The position numbers were made by a program, and so were the translations under genes. From JAEUIE01 sp035430005 (GTDB taxonomy: Bacteria; Planctomycetota; Planctomycetia; Gemmatales; HRBIN36): 64,000 nt of DNA. Shown one piece after another: positions 16,763-25,249 of this stretch. Every line of letters starts with the position of its first letter. The stretch's first letter is position 1. The notes under the pieces were generated by a model. It had not been told where the DNA came from and made no database searches. It saw nothing but the letters and a program-made list of their open reading frames with translations. The stretch covers positions 1-64,000 of the forward strand of contig DAOMFV010000012.1 in NCBI GenBank assembly GCA_035430005.1. The letters run 5' to 3'.

Positions 16763-17917
16763 TCATTTTAAGTCTACTTCGACACTAGACAATGCCTTGC
16801 TGAGCGTATCGCCGGCGGTGCTGAGGACGTGGCGGAGGGCTTTATCGAGTTGATCGGGGGTGACGGGCTTTCTCAGGAAGACTCGTCCTTCACCCAGCAG
16901 GTTCTCGGTGTAGCCCGACATGAAGACGAGCTTGAGCGTCGGCCGCACTTTCTTGGCTTGTTCACCGAGCTGTCGGCCATTCATGCCGGGAAGAATCATG
17001 TCAGTGAGGAGCACATCGATATTGATCTTCGTTTGCAGGCACTGGAAGAGCGCCTCGTTGCCATCCTTGGCGGCTATCACCTCGTAGCCCAGGTGATTCA
17101 GAGCAATGACGAGGTAATTCCGCACCAGCTCTTCATCGTCCACCACTAGGACAGTTTGTTTACCGGTGGTGTTCACGATGGGAGAAGTTGCCGCTTCGGT
17201 ATTGGCCAGGGGCAGATCGATGGTGATCTCGGTGCCGGAGGAATCGGACGCCACATGCAGTGACCCTTTGGCCTGACGAATGATGCCAAAGGCGACTGCC
17301 AGACCCAGATCAGCGGTTTCGGGATCAACATCATGGAATGGTTCAAAGAGTTGCTGACGTTCCTCGTCGCGCAAGGCTGGCCCATTGTCGATCAAGCTTA
17401 ACTGTACGATGCCGGGTTGGTTTTTGGTGCGGATCGTCAGCGTGCCGACGCCGACCCGGGTATGCACCCACTTGAGCAACCTTACTACCGCTAACTGAAA
17501 CTGGGTCGCGTCGACGAGCACCAGTGGATCTTTGGCATCGAGGAAAATATCGATGTGAAAATCGCCGCGGGCCAGGCTGCTGCCAAAGAGCGTGGTGAAC
17601 TGCTCCGCCATCTGAGTGACGATGGCATTGACACTGACCAGTTCCAACTCGGGTGGCAGCCTGCACGAGAAGGTAATGAGTTGCTGCACCAGTTGCGAAG
17701 CTGCCCCGGCGGCAGACTTGATCTGCTCAATCCAGGGCCGGGATTTATCACCCGGTGGATGCAGGCCGAGGAGATAGTTGCTCTCTCCCAGAACGGTCAT
17801 CAGGTACTTGCCCAGGCGTAAGCCAATATCGCCGGCGAACTGGCTGAGCGCCTCCATGTTTTCATGGGCGGGGGCTGCGCCAGTTGGATTCGTAGGATCG
17901 GGCATGGTGGGGCGCAT
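16763..17917 (-). CDS. Degenerate sensor-kinase-like protein fused to an intact receiver domain
   Basis: About 384 residues from ATG 17917 (start uncertain; 17905 is equally possible). The N-terminal half follows the plan of NtrB-like hybrid kinases, but the phospho-acceptor helix reads DIGLRLGKYLMTVLGESNYLL where kinases have AHDFNNLL, so the His is absent. The N-box is RLLKWVHTR without the Asn, and the G1 box is DNGPALRDEE. The ATP-lid region GLAVAFGIIRQAKGSLHV is only partly kept. The C-terminal receiver looks functional: VLVVDDEE, phospho-acceptor Asp in LLTDMILPGMNG, and LRKPV. It may act as a phosphorylation-accepting scaffold rather than a kinase. Its partner is not encoded nearby. 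Confidence 0.83.
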   Translation of the reverse strand: MRPTMPDPTNPTGAAPAHENMEALSQFAGDIGLRLGKYLMTVLGESNYLLGLHPPGDKSRPWIEQIKSAAGAASQLVQQLITFSCRLPPELELVSVNAIVTQMAEQFTTLFGSSLARGDFHIDIFLDAKDPLVLVDATQFQLAVVRLLKWVHTRVGVGTLTIRTKNQPGIVQLSLIDNGPALRDEERQQLFEPFHDVDPETADLGLAVAFGIIRQAKGSLHVASDSSGTEITIDLPLANTEAATSPIVNTTGKQTVLVVDDEELVRNYLVIALNHLGYEVIAAKDGNEALFQCLQTKINIDVLLTDMILPGMNGRQLGEQAKKVRPTLKLVFMSGYTENLLGEGRVFLRKPVTPDQLDKALRHVLSTAGDTLSKALSSVEVDLK

Positions 17918-18115
17918 CGCAACTACATGGGAGAGATAATCTATCTTGTCATAGCCTACGGGTGGTTGCAAGCGAGTAGTTGGCGATCTTCGTCAAGATG
18001 TCGGGCGATGAAAGGTGAGACAACCGTGCTTTTGCTCCTTGCCGAGCGAGGCATTTAGGCCGAAGATCAGAGTATCATTCAACTACGTCGCCCCCGACTT
18101 TAATTGGTATCCGCC

Positions 18116-19963
18116 ATGTATCCCACGTTTCAAGACATGCAAGACCTCGCTGCCCAGCTTCGAGTCGACAGCATCCGCTGCACGACAACAGCCGGTTCGG
18201 GGCACCCTACCTCGTCCCTCTCCGCCGCCGACCTAATGGCGGTGTTGCAGTCCAAATACTTACGCTTCGACTGGAGCAACCCCAAGCGGCCCTCCAACGA
18301 TCGGCTGATCTTCAGCAAGGGGCACGCCTGCCCGCTGCTCTATTCCATGTTCAAGGCTGCAGGGGCGATTGATGATCATGAGTTACTGCTGCTCCGCAAG
18401 AATCGTAGCCGGTTGCAGGGACACCCCAATCCACGGGTGCTGCCTTATGTCGATGTCGCCACCGGTTCTCTCGGAATGGGCCTGGCCATCGGCGTCGGCA
18501 TGGCCATCGCCAGCAAGTACCTCGAACAAACCGAGAACCGTGTCTGGGTGCTTATGGGTGACAGCGAGATGGCGGAAGGTTCTGTTTGGGAAGCGTTCGA
18601 CAAGGGTTGGACCTACAAGCTCAACCACCTGATCGCCGTGCTCGACATGAATCGCCTCGGACAGCGTGGGCAGACTAACCTGGGTTGGGACAGCGCCGCC
18701 TACGCCAACCGGGCCAGGGCGTTTGGCTGGCATGCCCTCGAAATCGATGGCCACGACCTTGGGGCCATTGATCGAGCTTTTGACTATGCCTGCAAGCAGA
18801 CGGATCGCCCAACGTGCATCATTGCCAAGACGGAGAAGGGCCATGGGGTGCCTGAGATTGCCAACAAGGAAGGCTGGCATGGCAAGGCGTTGCCGGCAGA
18901 GATGGCCGAGAAGGCCGTTGCTGCTCTGGGCGGAGTGAAGAACCGGGTCTTCCCGAACCTGCCGGCGGTGCTCAGCCATCCCCCCAAGACGGTGCCACTC
19001 AGCCCGCCGAAGCTGCCAAGTTATGCTATGGGGACGAAGGAAGCGACCCGCAAAGCCTTTGGCGACACGCTGGCCCTCCTGGGAAAGAGCATGCCTCAAC
19101 TGGTCGTGCTTGATGCAGAAGTGGGCAACTCCACTTATTCCGAAGAGTTCGGCAAGGTTGATCCTGAGCGTTTCTTTGAGATGTACATTTCAGAGCAATG
19201 CATGGTCAGCGTCGCCAACGGCTTGGCGACGCAAGGCAAGCGCGTCTTCGCCGCGACTTTTGCCGCGTTCCTCACTCGCGCTTACGATCAGATCCGCATG
19301 GCTGCCATCGCCGGGGCTACCCTGTGCCTGAGCGGCTCGCATGCCGGTGTCAGCATTGGTGAAGATGGCCCTTCGCAGATGGCCCTTGAAGACCTTTCGA
19401 TGATGCGATCCATCTTCGAATCGACGGTGCTCTATCCGAGCGACCCCAATCAAACCGCCCAACTCATTCAGCAGATGTCAGAATTGGACGGTATCAGCTA
19501 CCTGCGCACTACCCGGGAGAAGCTACCGGTGCTCTACGCCCCCACCGAGAAGTTCACGATCGGCGGCAGCAAGACGCTGAAGACCTCGGCCAAGGATCAG
19601 GTCGCCATCATCGCAGCAGGCATCACAGTGCATGAGGCGCTGGCTGCTTACGAGTTGCTCGCCAAAGAGGGCATCGCTATCCGGGTGATTGATCTCTACT
19701 CGGTCAAGCCCGTAGATCGTCAGGCCATCATGCAGGCAGTCAAGGATTGCGGCAAGATCATCACCGTGGAAGACCACTGGCCCGAAGGTGGCATCGGCGA
19801 TGCGGTGCTCGAGGCGCTCTCCGGCAAAGACCCCATCAACGCCACCGTACTTAAGATGGCCCCTCGCTCGATGCCCGGTTCAGCCTCCCCAGCGGAGATG
19901 TTGGATAACGAAGGCATCAATGCGGTAGCGATTGTCAAAGCAGTGAAGGGGTTGGTGTCATGA
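18116..19963 (+). CDS. tkt: Transketolase
   Basis: This thiamine-diphosphate enzyme transfers two-carbon ketol units in the pentose phosphate pathway. The 616-residue product is of the shorter single-chain type: N-terminal RCTTTAGSGHPTSSLSAADL, GHACPLLYSM, the TPP motif GDSEMAEGSVWEAF...LDMNRLGQ, and the pyrimidine-binding half from about residue 320 (VVLDAEVGNSTYSEEF, FEMYISEQCMVSVANGLA, GSHAGVSIGEDGPSQMALED). The C-terminal domain contains VIDLYSVKPVDRQAI and VEDHWPEGGIGDAV. ATG 18116 (MYPTFQD) was chosen over an upstream TTG at 18104. Monocistronic and divergent from the receiver-protein gene. Confidence 0.95.
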   Translation: MYPTFQDMQDLAAQLRVDSIRCTTTAGSGHPTSSLSAADLMAVLQSKYLRFDWSNPKRPSNDRLIFSKGHACPLLYSMFKAAGAIDDHELLLLRKNRSRLQGHPNPRVLPYVDVATGSLGMGLAIGVGMAIASKYLEQTENRVWVLMGDSEMAEGSVWEAFDKGWTYKLNHLIAVLDMNRLGQRGQTNLGWDSAAYANRARAFGWHALEIDGHDLGAIDRAFDYACKQTDRPTCIIAKTEKGHGVPEIANKEGWHGKALPAEMAEKAVAALGGVKNRVFPNLPAVLSHPPKTVPLSPPKLPSYAMGTKEATRKAFGDTLALLGKSMPQLVVLDAEVGNSTYSEEFGKVDPERFFEMYISEQCMVSVANGLATQGKRVFAATFAAFLTRAYDQIRMAAIAGATLCLSGSHAGVSIGEDGPSQMALEDLSMMRSIFESTVLYPSDPNQTAQLIQQMSELDGISYLRTTREKLPVLYAPTEKFTIGGSKTLKTSAKDQVAIIAAGITVHEALAAYELLAKEGIAIRVIDLYSVKPVDRQAIMQAVKDCGKIITVEDHWPEGGIGDAVLEALSGKDPINATVLKMAPRSMPGSASPAEMLDNEGINAVAIVKAVKGLVS

Positions 19964-19967
19964 CTTG

Positions 19968-20099
19968 CTCCCCTCTCCCCACTGGGGAGAGGGGCTGGGG
20001 GTGAGGGGCTTCTTCTTGTGGCGTAGCCCTTCGTGAATGACAGCTCATATTGAGTAACAAGGTTTCATGATTCAGCCCCTTCCCCTTTTCAGGGGCTGT
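19968..20099. repeat. Palindromic gene-end region after transketolase
   Basis: CTCCCCTCTCCCC-act-GGGGAGAGGGGCTGGGGGTGAGGGG lies five bases past the tkt stop. A second hairpin, CAGCCCCT...AGGGGCTG, is at 20074-20098. A related CCCTCACCCCCAGCCCCTCTCCCT element occurs inverted at 40491-40530. Probable transcript-end structures or dispersed repeats. Confidence 0.7.
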
Positions 20100-20206
20100 C
20101 AATCGTAGTGTCTCAATCATGTTAATAGGGCGACCGGTCCTGCAAGCCACCACCAATTTGCCTCGACGAGCCACCCAGAGCAGGGTAGAATGCTACTACC
20201 CTCCTG

Positions 20207-22591
20207 ATGAATAAACCTGCCTGCTTCGTCTGTGTACCTACCGGATTTCTGTGCATGCATACTGTGGTGTTCGCCACTGTGGAGTGCTGTCTAGCTATGG
20301 GCTGCCTGTTGTGGCTCAGTGCTGCCACGCCTACGGCTCTTGAAGCGGCACTGGTTCATGTCGATGAGTATCAGCAGACCATCACCCCGATCTTCGCCAA
20401 ATACTGCATCAGTTGCCATGGCGGGAAGAAGCCCAAGGGCGACTTCAACCTCGAAGATTACAAAGCCCCCGAAGCGCTGATCAAAAAAGTCGATGTGATG
20501 CAGGCAATCCTCAAGAACGTCAAGACCGGCGAGATGCCCCCCGAAGGCAAGCCCCGCCCCACCCGTGCCGAGCTTGATACCCTCACCGGCTGGCTTGACG
20601 GACAGGTCGTCAAAGCCCATCTCAACGGCAAGCGCGATCCAGGCCGGGTGACGATGCGACGGCTCAACCGCAACGAGTACAACAACACCATCCGTGATCT
20701 CCTGGGTGTCGACTTCAACCCCGCTGACGACTTCCCTCTCGACGACGTAGGCTACGGCTTCGACAACATCGGCGATGTGCTCTCCCTGCCACCGCTGCTG
20801 CTGGAGAAGTATCTCAACGCCGCTCAGCGCATCGTCGATCAGGCGATGATGCCCAGGCCCGATGCCAACGCCCCCACCTCGCGCCGCTTTCCGGGCCGGG
20901 ACATGCTGCCCAAGAATGTCGGTTCTCTGTACGGCAGCAACAAGCAGTTCCGCATGCTCGCCACCAATGGCGAAGTCTTTATCGAGTTCGACTTCGATAA
21001 ATCTGGCAAGTACCTCCTCCGCTTTCGTGCCTTCGGTCAACAGGCAGGCAACGAACCGGCCAAGCTCGATCTCAAGCTCGATGGCAAGCTGCTCAAGACC
21101 TTCGATGTCCGCCCTGTCGAAACCGACACGGATGCCCGCAAGACCTTTGAATACCAGACGTCCATCTCAGCCGGTAAGCACAAGATCAGCCTTGGCTTCA
21201 TCAACGACTTCTACGATCCCAATGCCAAAGACGAGAAGCAGCGTGATCGCAACCTGATCATCATGGGGATGGGCATCGAAGGGCCGACCGATGCACCCAA
21301 GATCGAAGTCAAACACCCGGTACTTATGGTGAAGCCCAGCGACAAGATTACCCCTCGTGATGCTGCCAAGCGTAACCTCGCCCAGTTGGCCGAGCGTGCC
21401 TTCCGCCGACCGGTGACCAGTAGCGAGATCGACAAGTTCCTGACCCTGTTCGACCGAGCGACCAAGCGTGGCGACAACTTCACCGAGGCGATGAAGCTGC
21501 CAGTGCAGGCGATCCTCATCTCTCCCCATTTCCTGTTCCGGGTCGAACTCGATGGTTCCACCGCTGCGGTACGCCCTCTGACCGATTACGAACTCGCCTC
21601 GCGACTGTCGTACTTCCTCTGGTGCAGCATGCCCGATGAGACGCTTTTCAACCTCGCCAAAGAGGGCAAACTCAAAGACCCCGAAGTGCTGGCCATCCAG
21701 ACCCGCCGCATGCTCCGTGATCCCAAGGCGGCAGCCCTGGTTGAGAATTTCGCCGTGCAATGGTTGCAACTGCGGAACCTCAAGAACTCGACTCCCGATC
21801 CCAAGCGATTCCCTTCGTTCGATGAACCGCTCCGCCAGGCGATGCAGAAGGAGACCGAACTCTTCTTCCTCGAACTGTTGCAAAAGGATCACAAGATCAG
21901 CGAGTTCCTCGACGCCGACTTCACCTTCGTCAACGATCGCCTGGCCAGGCACTATGGCATCAAGGATGTCAAAGGCACGGAGTTCCGCCGTGTGAGTATC
22001 AAAGACACCCCTCGGCGAGGCGTACTCACCCAGGCCAGCATCCTGACGCTGACGAGCAACCCCACCCGTACTTCACCGGTGAAACGAGGCAAATGGGTGC
22101 TGGAAACGATCATGGGCACCCCGCCCGCCCCACCCCCGCCCGATGTTCCTGAGCTGAAGGAAACGGAAGAACTCAAGGGCACGCTCCGTCAGCGGATGGA
22201 ACAGCACCGGGCCAACCCGAACTGTGCCACCTGCCATAACCGAATGGACCCCATAGGCTTCGGGTTCGAGAACTTCGATGCTGTCGGGGCCTGGCGCACC
22301 AAAGACGGCGCCTTCCCCGTCGAACCGGGGGGCACCCTGCCTAATGGCCAATCGTTCCAAACGCCGATGGAACTGGTGGCCCTCCTCAAGCAGCGCGACG
22401 AAGATTTCCGTCGCTGTCTCACCGAAAAGATGATAACCTTTGCTATCGGGCGCGGTTTGGAATCGAGCGACCGGCAATACATCAACGAGATCGCCAAAGC
22501 CACCCAAAGCCACGGCGATACCATGACCGCCCTCATTCAAGAGATCGTCAAAAGCGAACCATTCCGCCAGCGAAGAACAGCTACGAAATAG
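20207..22591 (+). CDS. Planctomycete cytochrome c-like multidomain protein (DUF1587-DUF1595-DUF1592-DUF1588-DUF1585)
   Basis: The 794-residue exported protein follows the planctomycete order: hydrophobic N-terminus (start may be as late as 20258), a cytochrome-c-like domain with haem motif C67-ISC-H71, DUF1587 (MRRLNRNEYNNTIRDLLGVD), a carbohydrate-binding-like module with YLLRFRAFGQQ, DUF1595 (AFRRPVTSSEIDKF), DUF1592 (LTDYELASRLSYFLWCSMPDE), DUF1588 (RRGVLTQASILTLTSNPTRTSP) with a second haem-like motif CATCHNRMDP, and DUF1585 at the end. It is followed by a DUF1552 gene, its constant partner. The pair is typical of this phylum; a role in periplasmic redox chemistry or polysaccharide use is inferred. 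Confidence 0.95.
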   Translation: MNKPACFVCVPTGFLCMHTVVFATVECCLAMGCLLWLSAATPTALEAALVHVDEYQQTITPIFAKYCISCHGGKKPKGDFNLEDYKAPEALIKKVDVMQAILKNVKTGEMPPEGKPRPTRAELDTLTGWLDGQVVKAHLNGKRDPGRVTMRRLNRNEYNNTIRDLLGVDFNPADDFPLDDVGYGFDNIGDVLSLPPLLLEKYLNAAQRIVDQAMMPRPDANAPTSRRFPGRDMLPKNVGSLYGSNKQFRMLATNGEVFIEFDFDKSGKYLLRFRAFGQQAGNEPAKLDLKLDGKLLKTFDVRPVETDTDARKTFEYQTSISAGKHKISLGFINDFYDPNAKDEKQRDRNLIIMGMGIEGPTDAPKIEVKHPVLMVKPSDKITPRDAAKRNLAQLAERAFRRPVTSSEIDKFLTLFDRATKRGDNFTEAMKLPVQAILISPHFLFRVELDGSTAAVRPLTDYELASRLSYFLWCSMPDETLFNLAKEGKLKDPEVLAIQTRRMLRDPKAAALVENFAVQWLQLRNLKNSTPDPKRFPSFDEPLRQAMQKETELFFLELLQKDHKISEFLDADFTFVNDRLARHYGIKDVKGTEFRRVSIKDTPRRGVLTQASILTLTSNPTRTSPVKRGKWVLETIMGTPPAPPPPDVPELKETEELKGTLRQRMEQHRANPNCATCHNRMDPIGFGFENFDAVGAWRTKDGAFPVEPGGTLPNGQSFQTPMELVALLKQRDEDFRRCLTEKMITFAIGRGLESSDRQYINEIAKATQSHGDTMTALIQEIVKSEPFRQRRTATK

Positions 22592-22599
22592 CTGAATGA

Positions 22600-22664
22600 C
22601 AGCCCGACGCGCAAGCGAGGGGCGCGTGCAATCGCAAGGTTCACCCTCGCTAGCGCGTCGGGCT
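22600..22664. repeat. Dispersed palindrome, family 'CCCGACGCGCTAGCGAGGG', copy C (inverted)
   Basis: The arms AGCCCGACGCGCAAGCGAGGG and CCCTCGCTAGCGCGTCGGGCT differ at one internal position. The spacer is the reverse complement of the copy B spacer, so this copy is in opposite orientation. It lies between the DUF1592 and DUF1552 genes, possibly within a single transcript. Confidence 0.92.
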
Positions 22665-22683
22665 ACCAAACTCAGGACTTAAC

Positions 22684-23997
22684 ATGACCCAGCCCATGCT
22701 CAATCGCCGAACGCTGCTCAAGGGAGTCGGAGCCGCCATTGCACTACCCTTCCTCGAAGGCATGCTGCCTCGAGGCATCATGGCTGCGTCCACCGAAGCC
22801 GCCAAGGCTCCGCTCCGCATGGCCTTCGTCTATGTGCCCAATGGCCTCAACATGGAGAACTTCACTCCAGCTGAGGTGGGCAGCGATTACAAGCTCACCC
22901 CGCTGCTGAGCAAGCTGGCTGATCACAAGAACGACTTCAGCGTGCTCTCCGGCCTGACCGCTGACAAAGCCCGCGCCAACGGCGATGGCCCCGGCGACCA
23001 TGCCCGTGCCATGTCCGCCTTCCTCACCGGTAGCCAGCCCAAGAAGACCAACGGGGCTGACATCCGCATCGGCATGTCGGTCGATCAGGTCGCTGCCTCC
23101 CGGCTGGGCCACCACACCAGGCTCGCTTCGCTCGAAATCGGCTGCGACAAAGGGGCCAACGCCGGCAACTGCGATTCGGGCTACTCCTGCGCCTACTCGA
23201 ATAACCTCTCCTGGCGCAGCGAACAAACGCCGATGCCCAAGGAAGTCGATCCCAAGCAGATCTTCGACCGGCTCTACGGCTCACCCAAGAACAACGACGA
23301 CCGGTTGAGTGTCCTCGACGCCGTGAAGGACGACGCCAAGAGCCTGGAAAACCAGCTAGGCGGCGCGGACCGTCGCAAGCTCGATGAGTACCTCACCTCC
23401 ATCCGCGAGATGGAAGGCCGGCTCAACCGCAACAAGAAGGAAGACGCCAGGATCAAGCCGCCCATCGAGAAGCCCACCGGCATCCCGAAGGAATACAGCG
23501 AACACATGAAGACGCTGGCCGATCTACAGGTCCTCGCCTTCCAGGCCGACCTCACCCGCTTCAGCACCTTCGTCTTCGCCAACGAAGGCAGTAACCGCAG
23601 CTACAAGTTCATCGGCGTGCCCGAAGGCCACCACGACTGCTCCCACCACGGCGGCGACAAAGCCAAGCTCGAAAAGATCGCCAAGATCAACGAGTTCCAC
23701 GCCGAGCACCTCAACTACCTCATCACGAAGTTGAAGGCAGTGAAAGAAGGCAACGGCAACCTCCTCGACAACATGATGCTCCTCTACGGCTCCGGCATCG
23801 GCGACGGCAACCGCCACAACCACGATCAGCTACCCATTCTCCTGTTCGGTAAAGGCGGCGGCACGTTGAACCCCGGCCGCCATGTGAAGTACGCTTTCAA
23901 TACGCCGATCACGAATCTGTATGTCGCCATGCTACAACGCCTGGGGATTGAGCAGAAACGGTTTGGGGATAGCAATGGGGTGTTGGGGAATTTGTAG
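22684..23997 (+). CDS. Tat-exported DUF1552 protein
   Basis: The 437-residue product begins MTQPMLNRRTLLKGVGAAIALPFLEGM, with the twin-arginine NRRTLLKG signal. It then shows the DUF1552 features: FVYVPNGLNMENFTP, GDGPGDHARAMSAFLTG, SLEIGCDKGANAGNCDSGYSCAYSNNLSWR, and a C-terminal alkaline-phosphatase-like end with MLLYGSGIGDGNRHNHDQLP and FGKGGGTLNPGRH. It is paired with the upstream DUF1592 gene. In planctomycetes these pairs occur many times per genome. Substrate not known. Confidence 0.95.
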   Translation: MTQPMLNRRTLLKGVGAAIALPFLEGMLPRGIMAASTEAAKAPLRMAFVYVPNGLNMENFTPAEVGSDYKLTPLLSKLADHKNDFSVLSGLTADKARANGDGPGDHARAMSAFLTGSQPKKTNGADIRIGMSVDQVAASRLGHHTRLASLEIGCDKGANAGNCDSGYSCAYSNNLSWRSEQTPMPKEVDPKQIFDRLYGSPKNNDDRLSVLDAVKDDAKSLENQLGGADRRKLDEYLTSIREMEGRLNRNKKEDARIKPPIEKPTGIPKEYSEHMKTLADLQVLAFQADLTRFSTFVFANEGSNRSYKFIGVPEGHHDCSHHGGDKAKLEKIAKINEFHAEHLNYLITKLKAVKEGNGNLLDNMMLLYGSGIGDGNRHNHDQLPILLFGKGGGTLNPGRHVKYAFNTPITNLYVAMLQRLGIEQKRFGDSNGVLGNL

Positions 23998-24046
23998 GCG
24001 GGTATGATTGCGAGCGGGGGGCGTCAGCCGCATAAGACGCACACCA

Positions 24047-24316
24047 ATGGTAGTACGGATCGTTCTCGCAGACAAAGAGCCGATAGGCAAAGCCCTTCGG
24101 CGGTTTAAGAAGCTACTGGAACAAACTGGTCAATCCTATGAGATGAGACGCCGCGGAGTGTTCCTCAAATCCTCACAGGAACTCTGGTCAAAGGATTTCA
24201 AGAAGCGGTTCAAAGCACGTAGAGCTACCTTGATCGCACAGGTGGCAGGCAAGCAACCTGTTGCCTCAGTGGCCGAGGCGCAAATAGCGTTTTGGAAGAA
24301 GACTGGTAAACCGTGA
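24047..24316 (+). CDS. rpsU: 30S ribosomal protein bS21
   Basis: From ATG 24047 the product is 89 residues and opens MVVRIVLADKEPIGKALRRFKKLLEQTG, the bS21 N-terminal pattern, followed by YEMRRRGVFLKSSQELWSKDF and a basic stretch. bS21 assists mRNA binding near the anti-Shine-Dalgarno region of 16S rRNA. About 20 extra C-terminal residues (ASVAEAQIAFWKKTGKP) exceed the usual 65-71. The longer frame from 24008 lacks family features and was rejected. Confidence 0.85.
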   Translation: MVVRIVLADKEPIGKALRRFKKLLEQTGQSYEMRRRGVFLKSSQELWSKDFKKRFKARRATLIAQVAGKQPVASVAEAQIAFWKKTGKP

Positions 24317-24466
24317 ATGTGGCATCGCGCTGGTGCCATAGCCTTGCTGACTATGCCTTGGTGCTAGGACACATTCTTTGCGCTATGAAAGATTGACTTC
24401 TCTTTTACAAAAGCACAGAATTGGCTTCACCACAGAAGAGCATTCAAGTAATAAGAAAGACAAGCA

Positions 24467-25249
24467 ATGGCCAAAGAACTGACATGGCGAAAGGCTATCG
24501 AAAAAGTCCTGAGTGAAGCTCCCGGAGCGATGCATTATAAAGATATTACCGAGAAGATTATTCAAGATGGGCTTCGTTCAAGTCTTGGAGCCACACCTGA
24601 ACGAACCGTTGTGAGTGCAGCCATCACGGCAATCAAGAACGAAGGTGATGAGTGTCCGTTCCAGAAGATAGGTAGAGGCCTTTTGGTCTGGAAGGCCAAG
24701 GCGGGAATTACTCAGAAGCCCAGTGTTCCAGTGGAAGAGGTTGAGGAGGATCAGGAGGTTCAATATGAGATTATCTCTTCTTTTGGGATGTTCTGGCGAC
24801 GTGATGCTATTGAATGGATGTCTACGCCAAAACTTCTCGGCATGCAACAAATTGGAGCGAAGGCGGTCGATTTCCACAAGCAGGTTGGTATCTATCTTCT
24901 TTACGACGGAAGAGAAGTGATCTACGTTGGGCGAGCCACTGACCGGCCATTGGGAAGACGTCTTTTTGAGCATACAGCTGACAGGCTTTCAACTAGGTGG
25001 GATCGGTTTTCGTGGTTTGGTCTCCTCCCAGTTTCTGAAGCCGGCGAGTTAGGCAGTGTGCCAGAGTCCTATCTCGGAATGAAGATTGTCCCAGCAGTTG
25101 AAGCCATATTGATCGAAGCTTTAGAACCTCGTCAAAACCGAAAGCGAGGAGATGACCTTTCGGCTGTTGAGTACATTCAGAAAGAAGATCCAGAAATCCA
25201 GAGGAAAAAGGTAAAGCAAAGTGTGGAAGTTGCTCTTAGCAAATTATGA
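24467..25249 (+). CDS. HARE-HTH domain fused to a GIY-YIG nuclease-like domain
   Basis: The 260-residue product has an N-terminal HARE-HTH winged helix at residues 1-75 (MAKELTWRKAIEKVLSEAPG, MHYKDITEKIIQDG, RTVVSAAITAIKNEG). After an acidic linker (VEEVEEDQEV) comes a GIY-YIG-type domain: G141-I-Y, Y153-VG with Arg156, His169, and the metal-ligand helix with Glu212 (AVEAILIEALEPRQNRKRGD, Asn224). The expected catalytic residues are present. HARE-HTH modules are known in restriction enzymes and chromatin-linked proteins, so this is probably a DNA-targeting nuclease with a sensing helix. No methyltransferase of a restriction pair is adjacent. The base composition is visibly more AT-rich than its neighbours, which fits horizontal gain. 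Confidence 0.8.
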   Translation: MAKELTWRKAIEKVLSEAPGAMHYKDITEKIIQDGLRSSLGATPERTVVSAAITAIKNEGDECPFQKIGRGLLVWKAKAGITQKPSVPVEEVEEDQEVQYEIISSFGMFWRRDAIEWMSTPKLLGMQQIGAKAVDFHKQVGIYLLYDGREVIYVGRATDRPLGRRLFEHTADRLSTRWDRFSWFGLLPVSEAGELGSVPESYLGMKIVPAVEAILIEALEPRQNRKRGDDLSAVEYIQKEDPEIQRKKVKQSVEVALSKL

